From assembly GCA_018267385.1 (NCBI GenBank), contig JAFDYN010000006.1, forward strand, positions 186,001 to 250,000: a DNA stretch of 64,000 nucleotides, given 5' to 3'. The stretch's first letter is position 1, and each line of letters starts with the position of its first letter. Positions 26,672 to 35,472 of this stretch are shown here, in pieces. The notes beneath the pieces were generated by a model. It did no database searches, was not told the origin of the DNA, and saw nothing but the letters and a program-made list of their open reading frames with translations. A program made the position numbers and the translations under genes. Source of the stretch: Bacteroidota bacterium. Its GTDB lineage: Bacteria; Bacteroidota; Bacteroidia; Chitinophagales; LD1.

Positions 26672-28117
26672 TTACTTGGCGTCTTTGTCCAGGATACCGA
26701 ATGTGGTGAGGCCTACAAATCCGCCGCTGCTCTGACCTAGTTCCTTGGCACGCTCAGCCTTGGCTGTAGCAGATGACGTACGGAAGATAGATTTCACCTC
26801 AGCTATCGCTATCACCGGGAAGAAGCGGCAGAACAGGAGGAACAGCGTCATGAAGAGACCGATAGAGCCGATGAAGATCGCGATGTCTACCCATGTAGGC
26901 TGGAAGTATGCCCAGCTGGATACCAGGAAGTCATCTGCCAGAGAGGTCACGATGATCACGAAACGCTCGAACCACATACCGATATTTACGAAGATAGACA
27001 GACCGAAAGTGACCCACAGGTTGCGGCGTGCCGGTTTGAACCAGTAGGCCTGCGGAGAGAGCACGTTGCAGCTCATCATCATAAAGTATGCCCACCAGTA
27101 CTTGCCGAGTGCACGGTTGTAGAAAGCGAACTGCTCATACATATAGCCGGAGTACCATGCTATGAAGAGCTCAGTAATGTAAGCGATACCCACAATAGAA
27201 CCTGTCAAAACGATGATCTTATTCATCGACTCGATGTGGTTTACAGTGATGTAGTCTTCCAGCTTAAACACCTTGCGCACGATGAGCATCAGCGTCTCCA
27301 CCATGGCGAAGCCGGAGAAGATCGCACCAGCCACGAAGTACGGAGGGAAGATGGTAGTGTGCCAGCCAGGTATGACCGATGTAGCAAAGTCAAAGGATAC
27401 GATGGTGTGTACGGAAAGTACGAGCGGTGTAGAGAGACCGGCGAGGATCAGAGAGAGCGACTCAAAGCGCTGCCACTGCTTGGCTGTACCTGTCCATCCG
27501 AATGACAGGATGTTGTAGATCATCTTCCTGTATTTGCCCTTGGCCCTGTCGCGTATCGTAGCGAAGTCAGGCATCAGACCGGAGTACCAGAAGAGGAGTG
27601 ATACAGAGAAGTAAGTGGAGATCGCAAACACGTCCCAGAGGAGTGGTGAGTTGAAGTTAACCCAGAGCGGACCACGTGTGTTAGGATACGGGAAGATGAA
27701 GAATGCATTCCAGACACGACCCATGTGAAATACCGGGAACATACCGGCGCAGATCACGGCGAAGATCGTCATTGCCTCCGCAGCACGGTTGATACCCGTA
27801 CGGAACCTCTGGCGGAAGAGCAGGAGGATCGCAGAGATCAGCGTACCTGCGTGACCGATACCGATCCACCACACGAAGTTGGTGATATCCCAGGCCCAGT
27901 CTACCGTCTTATTCAGACCCCAGACACCGATACCGAAGAATACGGTCCAGCCGAGGGCAAACACAAACAGGCCAGCCAGTGCGCCGAAGATGATCAGCAG
28001 GAGCCACCATCCGGTGTAGGTCTTCTCTGTAGGTGCCACGAGCTCATCAGTGATGATGGTATAGTTCTTATTACCATTGATGAGCGGTTCTCTAAAATCC
28101 GATTCGTAAGCGTGCAT
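26672..28117 (-). CDS. actC: alternative complex III subunit ActC (NrfD-like)
   Basis: A 481-aa NrfD/PsrC-type membrane protein with about ten helices. It binds quinol with ActF and passes electrons to the Fe-S subunit. The typical [15 protein letters not shown] segment is present near residue 85. The C-terminal tail has a Ser/Thr/Ala stretch that is variable in the family. Between actB and actD. Confidence 0.95.
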   Translation of the reverse strand: MHAYESDFREPLINGNKNYTIITDELVAPTEKTYTGWWLLLIIFGALAGLFVFALGWTVFFGIGVWGLNKTVDWAWDITNFVWWIGIGHAGTLISAILLLFRQRFRTGINRAAEAMTIFAVICAGMFPVFHMGRVWNAFFIFPYPNTRGPLWVNFNSPLLWDVFAISTYFSVSLLFWYSGLMPDFATIRDRAKGKYRKMIYNILSFGWTGTAKQWQRFESLSLILAGLSTPLVLSVHTIVSFDFATSVIPGWHTTIFPPYFVAGAIFSGFAMVETLMLIVRKVFKLEDYITVNHIESMNKIIVLTGSIVGIAYITELFIAWYSGYMYEQFAFYNRALGKYWWAYFMMMSCNVLSPQAYWFKPARRNLWVTFGLSIFVNIGMWFERFVIIVTSLADDFLVSSWAYFQPTWVDIAIFIGSIGLFMTLFLLFCRFFPVIAIAEVKSIFRTSSATAKAERAKELGQSSGGFVGLTTFGILDKDAK

Positions 28118-28243
28118 CTTTTTTGTTTTTATCAGAGTTAGTAGTCAATATTCAGTAGTAGTATTTAGAAAAACACAATAAAACTACCTGCTATCTGCTT
28201 TTACTTTCTCCTTATTATCGACTTTATCTTAATACTTAATATC

Positions 28244-31200
28244 TTATGCTTCCTTGGTAGCTGCCTTGGCTTCTTCCTCACGGTTCCTTACCTTGGTCAG
28301 GTAGGTCACGTTTGGCATGGTGTGGATCTCCTCTATCACGCCAAATGTACGTGGGTCACGCAGCCTTTCTGCTACCACGCTCTCCTTGTTATTGCCATCG
28401 CCAAATACGATCGCATCTGTAGGGCAAGCCGTCTGGCAGGCGCTCTTCACCTCACCATCCTTCAGCGGACGGTTTTCCTTCTTGGCTGCGAGTTTGCCCT
28501 CCTGAGTACGCTGTACGCAGAATGAGCACTTCTCTATCACACCACGAGAGCGGACAGTCACATCCGGATTCAGCACCATGCGGGCCAGTGGCTCGTGCAT
28601 AGAGTTGGTCACGTCTGAGAGCAGTCCTTCGTTTGCCCACATCTTGCCTACACGCTTGCCATCAAAAGAATCTGCAGCCTGATAGTCATACCAGTTGAAA
28701 CGACGAACCTTATAAGGACAGTTATTAGCGCAATAGCGGGTACCGATGCACCTGTTGTAGGTCATCTGGTTCAGGCCTTCGCTGCTGTGTGTAGTGGCTG
28801 CTACGGGGCAAACGTTCTCGCACGGAGCATTGTCGCACTGCTGGCACAGCATCGGCTGGAATACTACGTCGATATCCTCACTCGGCAATGGCTTTTGGCC
28901 GTTCTTGGTCTCCGAGTCTGTAGGATCAGTAGCATCTTGCTCCAGCACATTAAACGTAAAGTAGCGGTCTATACGCATCCAGTGCATCTCACGTGAGCGG
29001 ATCACCTGATCCTTGCCTACTACAGGCACGTTGTTCTCTATATTACAAGCCGTGACGCAGGCACCGCAGCCGATGCAAGAGTTCAGGTCTATGTTCATCT
29101 TCCAGTGGTGGCCAGGGTACTCATGCTTGTAGTACAGGGTCACCAGCTCTTCGAGTATTTCTTTACGGTCTTCATTACCGGCATCAGGGCTCTTGAGGTA
29201 CTCAGGGAGTGTAGTTTCCTTTACGAGCTTACGCTTCTTGATACCACCGAGGTCTTTCAGCACGATATTGTGGTGAGACTGGGTGATCGCTACTTTCTCC
29301 TCCTGGTTCAGTACTTCTACGGTCGCCTTGGCTACAAAGGAGTAGTTGTCACCCATCATACCCATGAGAGGATATACGTTCTTGCCTACCTTCAGATCGT
29401 CTCCGGCTGCGCCGTTGGTCACGGTCTTGCCGTAGCCTACTGCTATAGCAAAGGTGCCATCAGCCAGGCCCGGCACTGCTACTGCAGGCAGGGTCACAGA
29501 CTGGCCATTTGCAGTCACCTTTACAAGCTGATAGTCTTTCAGCTCAAGGTCATTCTTGATTTTATTAGCCCTTCTGAAGTTAACTGAGGTCAGGACCACG
29601 TTGCCCCAGGTGATCTTAGTGATCGGGTCCGGGTTTTCCTGCTGGAATGGATTACCTGCCCAGGTACCATCACCTATGGCTACAGACTCATATATCTTGA
29701 GCTGCGAGTCGCCCAGGTTGCCGTAGGCAGCAGTGACCGCAGATGCTGCGTCAGCAGCTGTAGCAGAGTAGCTACCGGCCCATGTACCTACAGATGCCTT
29801 GTCACCCTCCAGTACCAGCTCACCATCATGTACGGTCACATCCCACAGGGCATTGAAGCCTGTGAACTTAGACTGCTTGCCGCTGAGGTTTTTATCCCAG
29901 TAGGCACGCACATAATCGTAGAAGTTTGTGTTATTACCAGCCCATGTGAGGAGTGTCTCCTGCGCCTGGCGTGTGTTGAAGAGCTTTGTGATAGTAGGCT
30001 GAGTGATATTGTACACACCGGTCTTTGGTGATACGTCATTCCATGACTCGAGCCAGTGATTGTCCGGGCAAACGTAAGCGCAAGCCTCAGATGTCTCATC
30101 AGCTACCTCGCTGAAAGATACTGATACTGCAGCCTTCTTGATAGCATCCTTCAGCTTGGCAGCCTGAGGGTGCGTGAGGAGCGGATTGCTATTGTAGAAG
30201 ATCACCGCCTTGATCGTACCGCCGTCCAGACCTGCTACGAGGTCAGCGGCAGCCTTGTCAGAGCCTTTCTTGGTATTGTAAGTTTGTGTATCAGAGATCG
30301 TAGCACCGTAGCTATCCAGCGCCTTGTTGATAGCGTTTACTACTGTCTGTACGTTAGGATCGTTTGAGCCTGATACTACCAGGGCAGTACCCTTAGCGGC
30401 CACGAGTTCCTTGGCTACTGCATCAGCCTTCTTATTGCCGGATGCGCCACTTTCTACAGCCTTCAGCAGGTCTACTGCAAAGGTCGCTTCTTCGCTTGGC
30501 TTTACTACATACCTCTTGTCAGCGGCAGAGCCTGTCACAGTGAGTGCAGATTCTACCTGTATGTGGCGTGACATTTCCTTCTTGCCATTTAGCTTGCGGT
30601 TCTTAGACCAGTCTTTGGCAAACTCGATAGGCGACAGCCAGGTACCGAGGAAGTCGCACCCGATACCCACGATCACCTTGGCCTTATCAAAATGATAAGC
30701 AGGGATCGCGCCACCATTGGCAGCGAGGATACCTGAGTATGATACGGCGTCAGACACGAGGTGGTCAGCACCATATGCCTTCTTGAATTCTTCTATAGCA
30801 GCGAGTGTAGATGGAGACGGGATAGTAGCAGAGTAAATCACAATCTTGCCGCCGGCGTCTTTCACTGCCTTGAGCTTCTCTCCTATTTCCTTATCAGCAG
30901 TTTCCCATGTGATGTTCTCCTTGCCCCTCATCGGATTGCGATAGCGGCCACCATCATAGAGGGACAGTACGGCTGCCTGTGCACGGCTGGAGGTGCCACC
31001 CTGGCTCACGGTAGAGAGGCTATTGCCTTCTATCTTGATAGGGCGTCCTTCGCGGGTCTTGACCAGCACTGCTGCATAGTCACCACCCTGATAGGTAGCA
31101 GAGGCATAGTAGTTAGCTATACCCGGCGTTACTTCCTCCGGTTTGAATGCATATGGGATGGATTTGCGTACCGGCATCTCGCAGCCGGCAGCTACCACAG

Positions 31201-31378
31201 CGGCTGTGGTGCTGAATCCGAGCATTTTCAGAAAGTCCCTGCGGCTGGTAGTGCCCTTGGTAGTGATAGGCTCCATGATAGAGCCGAGCACCGGCAGCTC
31301 ATCTGCAAACTCTCTGTCGTTTTGCTGTGATGGCTGCTCCAGTTCTTCCAGACCTTTCCAATATACTTTGTCTTCCAT
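28244..31378 (-). CDS. actB: alternative complex III subunit ActB (molybdopterin-oxidoreductase-like with Fe-S domain)
   Basis: A 1044-aa fusion. Residues about 45-60 hold a twin-arginine-like motif (SRRDFLKMLGFS) followed by a lipobox-like AAGC. Residues about 60-720 are a molybdopterin-oxidoreductase-type fold, with no molybdenum site expected in ActB. Residues about 745-1010 are a ferredoxin domain with the cluster motifs C-I-G-C-G-A-C-V-T-A-C, C-Q-Q-C-D-N-A-P-C, C-I-G-T-R-Y-C-A-N-N-C and C-S-F-C plus C-Q-T-A-C. Four clusters are implied, as in known Act complexes. It follows actA by 73 bp. Confidence 0.95.
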   Translation of the reverse strand: MEDKVYWKGLEELEQPSQQNDREFADELPVLGSIMEPITTKGTTSRRDFLKMLGFSTTAAVVAAGCEMPVRKSIPYAFKPEEVTPGIANYYASATYQGGDYAAVLVKTREGRPIKIEGNSLSTVSQGGTSSRAQAAVLSLYDGGRYRNPMRGKENITWETADKEIGEKLKAVKDAGGKIVIYSATIPSPSTLAAIEEFKKAYGADHLVSDAVSYSGILAANGGAIPAYHFDKAKVIVGIGCDFLGTWLSPIEFAKDWSKNRKLNGKKEMSRHIQVESALTVTGSAADKRYVVKPSEEATFAVDLLKAVESGASGNKKADAVAKELVAAKGTALVVSGSNDPNVQTVVNAINKALDSYGATISDTQTYNTKKGSDKAAADLVAGLDGGTIKAVIFYNSNPLLTHPQAAKLKDAIKKAAVSVSFSEVADETSEACAYVCPDNHWLESWNDVSPKTGVYNITQPTITKLFNTRQAQETLLTWAGNNTNFYDYVRAYWDKNLSGKQSKFTGFNALWDVTVHDGELVLEGDKASVGTWAGSYSATAADAASAVTAAYGNLGDSQLKIYESVAIGDGTWAGNPFQQENPDPITKITWGNVVLTSVNFRRANKIKNDLELKDYQLVKVTANGQSVTLPAVAVPGLADGTFAIAVGYGKTVTNGAAGDDLKVGKNVYPLMGMMGDNYSFVAKATVEVLNQEEKVAITQSHHNIVLKDLGGIKKRKLVKETTLPEYLKSPDAGNEDRKEILEELVTLYYKHEYPGHHWKMNIDLNSCIGCGACVTACNIENNVPVVGKDQVIRSREMHWMRIDRYFTFNVLEQDATDPTDSETKNGQKPLPSEDIDVVFQPMLCQQCDNAPCENVCPVAATTHSSEGLNQMTYNRCIGTRYCANNCPYKVRRFNWYDYQAADSFDGKRVGKMWANEGLLSDVTNSMHEPLARMVLNPDVTVRSRGVIEKCSFCVQRTQEGKLAAKKENRPLKDGEVKSACQTACPTDAIVFGDGNNKESVVAERLRDPRTFGVIEEIHTMPNVTYLTKVRNREEEAKAATKEA

Positions 31379-31451
31379 GTCGTTTATTTCGAGTTAAACT
31401 TGATCTTTTTAATTCTTGCGTTTCCCTGGTATTCTATTGACTATCTATAGA

Positions 31452-32732
31452 TTAATAGTGACACTTAGCACACTCTGTACCGCCTATCTTCTCTACGGTC
31501 ACCTTGTCGATCTTCTTATTCTTCAGGTCTTCGTGCAGCTTCTCGTAGGTGCTGTAGTAGTTATTGGATGCGAATTGTACCTCTGTCTGACGGTGACAGT
31601 TGACACACCAGCCCATAGACAGCGGAGCGTACTGGTATACCTCAGCCATGGTCTCTACCGGACCGTGGCAGGTCTGGCACTGTACCTTGCCAGCTACTAC
31701 GTGCTGGGAGTGGTTGAAGTATACGTGATCAGGCAGATTGTGTATGCGTACCCACTCTATAGGCTTAGGTGTACCTGAGTAGACTTTCTTCTCAGGATCC
31801 CAACCCACGGCCTTGTAGATCTTGGCTATCTCCTCTGTACCGTATACAGGCCCCTTGCTCACGGCCTTGTGGCAGTTCATACAAGTATTAAGCGTTGGGA
31901 TTCCGGACGCTTTGCCCTTGGCAGCACTGGTATGGCAGTACTGGCAGTCTATCTTATGCTTGCCGGCGTGGAGCTGGTGGGAGAAGCGGATAGGCTGTGT
32001 AGGCTGGTATCCCTTCTGACGCCCCAGGCGGATACCGCCCTCTGCCAGCCAGAAGATGCTCCCTACAAATACTATAAGGATAGCAGCAGCTATAAATGAA
32101 CGAGTCTTATAGAATGGTGTACCCGGCTCTACCTTCACGCCCTTCTGCTCGCTCAGCACCGTATCCAGGCGGCGGGTCACCGCTACGAGGATACCTGCCA
32201 GTACAAACATCAGTATACCGAGCAGATAGAGAGTCGTGTTAGAGCTTTCCTCCGGCTTGGCAGCAGCGCCACCGGCACCGGGTGCTGTGGCTGCAGCTGG
32301 TGCAGGGCTACCTGCGTCAGGGTTCTCTACATAGAGGAGTATCTTGTCTATATCCTCGTCCTTGAGAGACGGGAAGCGGTTCATCTCTGATGGTGCATAG
32401 TTCTGGATATTCACTGCATACGGGTTCTTGGCCGCTACAGCGTCACTCCAGTTCTTGATCCACATATGCAGCCAGTAGGTACCGGGCTTGCCCTGGTAGG
32501 CAGCGCCGTCTTCCCACCTCTTGGTCACCCCCATCAGGGCCGGACCGGTCTGTGCTACTTTAGGATTGTGGCAGCTCGCGCAGTTGCTTTTGAACAATGA
32601 TTTTCCATCATTCCACTTTGCCTTATCGACATCAGCGGCAAATGAAACAGTAGATAAAAGATTGAAAACCAGAGCAAAGGCGAAGAGCAGGGGCAGATTT
32701 TTCCTCATCAGAGTACTTCTATTTTCCATCAT
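31452..32732 (-). CDS. actA: alternative complex III multiheme cytochrome ActA, six CxxCH
   Basis: A 426-aa cytochrome c, first gene of the block. Six CxxCH motifs: CASCH at residue 51, then CQYCH, CMNCH, CQTCH, CVNCH and CAKCH in the C-terminal half. The first heme sits in its own N-terminal domain, separated from the five-heme ActA core by an Ala/Pro-rich linker and a membrane helix (about 165-190), with a second helix near 220-235. So this is a five-heme ActA with a mono-heme domain attached. Met9 (MRKNLPLLF) could also be the start, giving the better signal peptide. Confidence 0.93.
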   Translation of the reverse strand: MMENRSTLMRKNLPLLFAFALVFNLLSTVSFAADVDKAKWNDGKSLFKSNCASCHNPKVAQTGPALMGVTKRWEDGAAYQGKPGTYWLHMWIKNWSDAVAAKNPYAVNIQNYAPSEMNRFPSLKDEDIDKILLYVENPDAGSPAPAAATAPGAGGAAAKPEESSNTTLYLLGILMFVLAGILVAVTRRLDTVLSEQKGVKVEPGTPFYKTRSFIAAAILIVFVGSIFWLAEGGIRLGRQKGYQPTQPIRFSHQLHAGKHKIDCQYCHTSAAKGKASGIPTLNTCMNCHKAVSKGPVYGTEEIAKIYKAVGWDPEKKVYSGTPKPIEWVRIHNLPDHVYFNHSQHVVAGKVQCQTCHGPVETMAEVYQYAPLSMGWCVNCHRQTEVQFASNNYYSTYEKLHEDLKNKKIDKVTVEKIGGTECAKCHY

Positions 32733-32743
32733 AAATGGTATGA

Positions 32744-33082
32744 ATTGTCAGAATAATGTCATAAAAATGACGGGGGCAAATATAATGGGGCAACTATTAA
32801 AAAAGCAAAAAATAACAATAAAATTTACACCTTAACTTTTGTGACAATAGTCATTGAAAAACATAGTGTTTATCAGGGTTTCAGGCTATTTAGAAAGATT
32901 CTAAACTAGTATTGTTGATAAAAGTTTTCCCCACTGGACAATTTGCCGGCAGAAAAATGACAAAACTAGAATTGTCATATAACAGGAAATGACAATCCAA
33001 TGTTTACTACCCATCGCCAGACTACAGGATGAAAATATGACGAGATCATGACAATGAATAATCGTGACAAGAGTCTGACAAT
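32744..33082. promoter_or_regulatory. array of TGACAAT-type sites between actA and a T9SS gene
   Basis: The 374-bp gap 32733-33106 holds eight copies of TGACAA or its complement TTGTCA: 32745, 32842, 32958, 32972 (complement), 32990, 33049, 33065 and 33076, plus one TGTCA at 32757. Six extend to TGACAAT/ATTGTCA. About 0.2 such hexamers are expected by chance in this length. A 14/18 direct repeat (AAACTAGTATTGTTGATA at 32903, AAACTAGAATTGTCATAT at 32963) overlaps one of them. Sites flank the act promoter and lie just upstream of the other gene. An operator array is the simplest reading. Confidence 0.6.
32777..32810 (-). promoter_or_regulatory. act-cox operon promoter candidate
   Basis: On the minus strand TTTTG (32810-32806), a 21-nt spacer and TATATTTG (32784-32777) match the -33/-7 consensus of Bacteroidota (TTG/TAnnTTTG). 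The expected start lies near 32770, leaving a leader of about 40 nt before actA. Confidence 0.6.
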
Positions 33083-33106
33083 GCTACCTTTAGAAAAATT
33101 AAAACT

Positions 33107-34081
33107 ATGAAATACATCTTTACCCTAATGTTGGGCATTTCCGGTTTGCTGGTTTCTGCCCAATCCGCAGACTTTATACTCACCTTTGAGGACTCGGCAG
33201 TTATTGCACAGCATTATTACACGGACAGCCTACTAGATTCTCTCAGGATTTGGCAGATAGGAGCACCCCACAAAAGCAATTTTAGCTCCTCCTTTTCTCC
33301 ATTCAAAGCAGTGGTGACGCTGACGGATTCCCTCATTCCGGCGGGTACAGAGGCCTCTTTTATCATCATGCTACCTGACGTCTATCTCAATAGCTATACT
33401 GGAGGCTTTCTATCTTTTCGCCATAAATATGATATGGATAGTGCGCATGGAGAAGCTTACGTTGACTTCTCTGTGGATAGCGGCCAGCACTGGCATAGCG
33501 TGCGGCCAGCAAGTGAACGGCATGATTGTGAATTTTATACCACTATACTCGATGGGCTGCAGTTTTATCCGCCTACCTGGTGGGATAACCTCTCGCGCCG
33601 GCCAGATGCAGATAGCAACTACTATCTGTATGGTAAGACAGGTACCTGGCAGACAGATACGATCGGTTTTGCTCCATCGTGGTATGCCGTGAAAACCAAT
33701 CAACTGACAAACTTTATGCTGCGCTTCACTATCAAAACAGATAGTGATGCCATCCCGTCGGAAGGATGGTTGATAGATAATATCCAATACGCAGGCTACA
33801 GCATCTTTTGCGGAGGTGGTATCAACGACCTCAATTCCTCTCGCATGCGCATCAGCCCAAATCCTGCCAGCGGCGCCTTCCAGATAGGGCTTACAGATCA
33901 GCCTGCCGGCGACTATACAATAGTAGTGACCGACCTGATGGGAAGAAAGGTAATGGAGAAGAACTTCTATGGTATCGAGGTGATGCTATATCGGGATGGA
34001 CTATCAGATGGGAGCTACCTCGTGAGAGTGACCAATGATAAAGCCGGAGACTCCTTCTCCAAACGAATCATGCTGGAGTAG
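33107..34081 (+). CDS. secreted protein with T9SS type A sorting domain
   Basis: A 324-aa exported protein: signal peptide at 1-18 (ending VSAQ), a jelly-roll-like beta-rich body (about 20-230, with F-L-S-F-R-H-K-Y-D-M-D), and a C-terminal type A sorting domain (about 245-324) starting M-R-I-S-P-N-P-A-S-G and containing V-V-T-D-L-M-G-R-K-V. It is delivered to the surface by the type IX system. No catalytic motif was recognised. The promoter lies in the TGACAAT array; TACCTTTA at 33084 may be its -7 element. Confidence 0.88.
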   Translation: MKYIFTLMLGISGLLVSAQSADFILTFEDSAVIAQHYYTDSLLDSLRIWQIGAPHKSNFSSSFSPFKAVVTLTDSLIPAGTEASFIIMLPDVYLNSYTGGFLSFRHKYDMDSAHGEAYVDFSVDSGQHWHSVRPASERHDCEFYTTILDGLQFYPPTWWDNLSRRPDADSNYYLYGKTGTWQTDTIGFAPSWYAVKTNQLTNFMLRFTIKTDSDAIPSEGWLIDNIQYAGYSIFCGGGINDLNSSRMRISPNPASGAFQIGLTDQPAGDYTIVVTDLMGRKVMEKNFYGIEVMLYRDGLSDGSYLVRVTNDKAGDSFSKRIMLE

Positions 34082-34119
34082 CGAGTAATTAGCTTAAACG
34101 ACAACATTTATCTGAAAAG

Positions 34120-34139
34120 CGCCGGCTAGTCCGGCGTTT
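34120..34139 (+). terminator. hairpin after the T9SS gene
   Basis: CGCCGG-CTAGT-CCGGCG followed by TTT lies 38 bp past the stop codon. The stem is good but the T-run is short. Confidence 0.55.
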
Positions 34140-34223
34140 CCCATTTGCAGGTATTTTCTGCTTTAGTTTTTTAAGCAATTGTAGGATAACAGGTTAGCCC
34201 TGTTTTTAAGACTTCATAACAGT

Positions 34224-34273
34224 TTGGCATGGTTATCGCAAACCTCTACCCGTCGGCGCTTTTGAGAGCGCCG
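34224..34273 (+). promoter_or_regulatory. sigma-54-like element and leader hairpin
   Basis: TTGGCATGGTTATCGCA at 34224-34240 fits the sigma-54 pattern TTGGCAC-N5-TTGCA, with GG and GC ten bases apart. A hairpin CGGCGCT-TTTGAG-AGCGCCG (34254-34273) lies in the expected 5' leader about 80 bp before the coiled-coil gene. No good TAnnTTTG element is seen here. A similar element precedes the paralogue on the other strand (41629-41645). Confidence 0.4.
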
Positions 34274-34349
34274 TAATCATCTAACAATAACTAACTGCAT
34301 GGGAGGAGAGCTGTACATTTTTATTTTTTAATTACTAAAAACTATAATC

Positions 34350-35276
34350 ATGGAAAGCAATCAAAAAGGCACCGTCAGCAAGAAGGTCTTCTATTCGACG
34401 ATTATCCTTCTCGTACTGCTGAACATCGGTACAGCATATGTCCTCTACAATACGGACACAGAAAAGAAAAGCGTCACCGCACAAAAGGTTTCCCTCGAGA
34501 AAGAATTTAAAAACATCTCTGATACACTGGATGCCAAGCGTGCTGAGCTGACAGCCTACATGGGCAAAAATGCTGAGTTGGACAGCAAGATACGTGAGGA
34601 TCAGGAAATGATAGATCACGAGAAAGCTCAGATAGCTGAGATGGTACGCAAGGGTAACCTGACATCAGGAGAGCTAGCCAAAGCACGCCAGATGATCTCT
34701 AAATATGAAGCATCTATCAAGGACCTCAATGACCAGATAGCAGCGCTCAATACTAAGAACGAAGAGCTGACCAATCAGAATACAGACCTGACAAAGAACT
34801 TGGATGCAGAGCGTGTGACTACAGCCCAACTGTCTGACCAGAATAAAGGCCTGGCTAAGAAGGTAGAACTCGGTAGCCTGCTGCAGATATCCAAAGTAGA
34901 TGTAGAAGCTATCAAGAAACGCCACAGTGGCAAGGAAGTTCCTGTGAAGAGGGTAAAGGCTGCTGAAGAGCTCAAGATCACTTTTGAGACCGGTAATAAT
35001 AAGGTGCTCGACCCGGGCAATCTGGACCTGTATGTACGCATCATCAATCCTAAGGGTGAAACTGTAGCACAACAAGATAAAGGCTCAGGTACCATCGCTA
35101 CTGCCGAATCTGACAATCCGGTACAATACAGCAAGAAGGCTGATATAGACTGGGACCAGAAGAGCAAGAAGGTAATCATGTACTGGGAACAACACCTGCA
35201 GGACCCTGGTACCTACAAGGTACAGGTATATCAGAAGGGTTATGTAGTAGGTGAAGGTGAGGTGAAACTCATCTAA
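34350..35276 (+). CDS. membrane-anchored coiled-coil protein, paralogue A
   Basis: A 308-aa protein: short cytoplasmic N-terminus, one membrane helix (about 13-33), a long heptad-rich coiled coil (about 40-185, with many Asn-Glu-Leu-Thr repeats), and a C-terminal beta domain (about 195-308) rich in Y/V/G and ending E-G-E-V-K-L-I. It is a clear paralogue of the gene at 40540-41469; both have an almost identical N-L-D-A-E-x-T-T then D-Q-N-K-G-L-x-K-K-V-E-L-G-S-L-L region. I do not recognise a function. The topology (helix, coil, beta tip) suggests a periplasmic spacer or envelope scaffold. Confidence 0.8.
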   Translation: MESNQKGTVSKKVFYSTIILLVLLNIGTAYVLYNTDTEKKSVTAQKVSLEKEFKNISDTLDAKRAELTAYMGKNAELDSKIREDQEMIDHEKAQIAEMVRKGNLTSGELAKARQMISKYEASIKDLNDQIAALNTKNEELTNQNTDLTKNLDAERVTTAQLSDQNKGLAKKVELGSLLQISKVDVEAIKKRHSGKEVPVKRVKAAEELKITFETGNNKVLDPGNLDLYVRIINPKGETVAQQDKGSGTIATAESDNPVQYSKKADIDWDQKSKKVIMYWEQHLQDPGTYKVQVYQKGYVVGEGEVKLI

Positions 35277-35310
35277 TCTAAAGTCTCTCTCTAGTCTTCC
35301 ATATAGTGAG

Positions 35311-35348
35311 CCTCCTCTCCTGCATAGGGTGAGGAGGTTTTTCTTTTG
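35311..35348 (+). terminator. Rho-independent terminator
   Basis: The stem CCTCCTC / GAGGAGG with a 13-nt loop is followed by TTTTTCTTTT. It ends the coiled-coil gene transcript. Confidence 0.75.
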
Positions 35349-35472
35349 TGAGCCCGCGTGCTCGTGAGCATAGGGTGGGGGCAGATGAAGGGAATTGTTA
35401 TGTGAATAAGTTGAATGCTTTATCAACTGTGATTGTGATGTGTTAGCACCATTTTTGTAATACCCCACTGGC

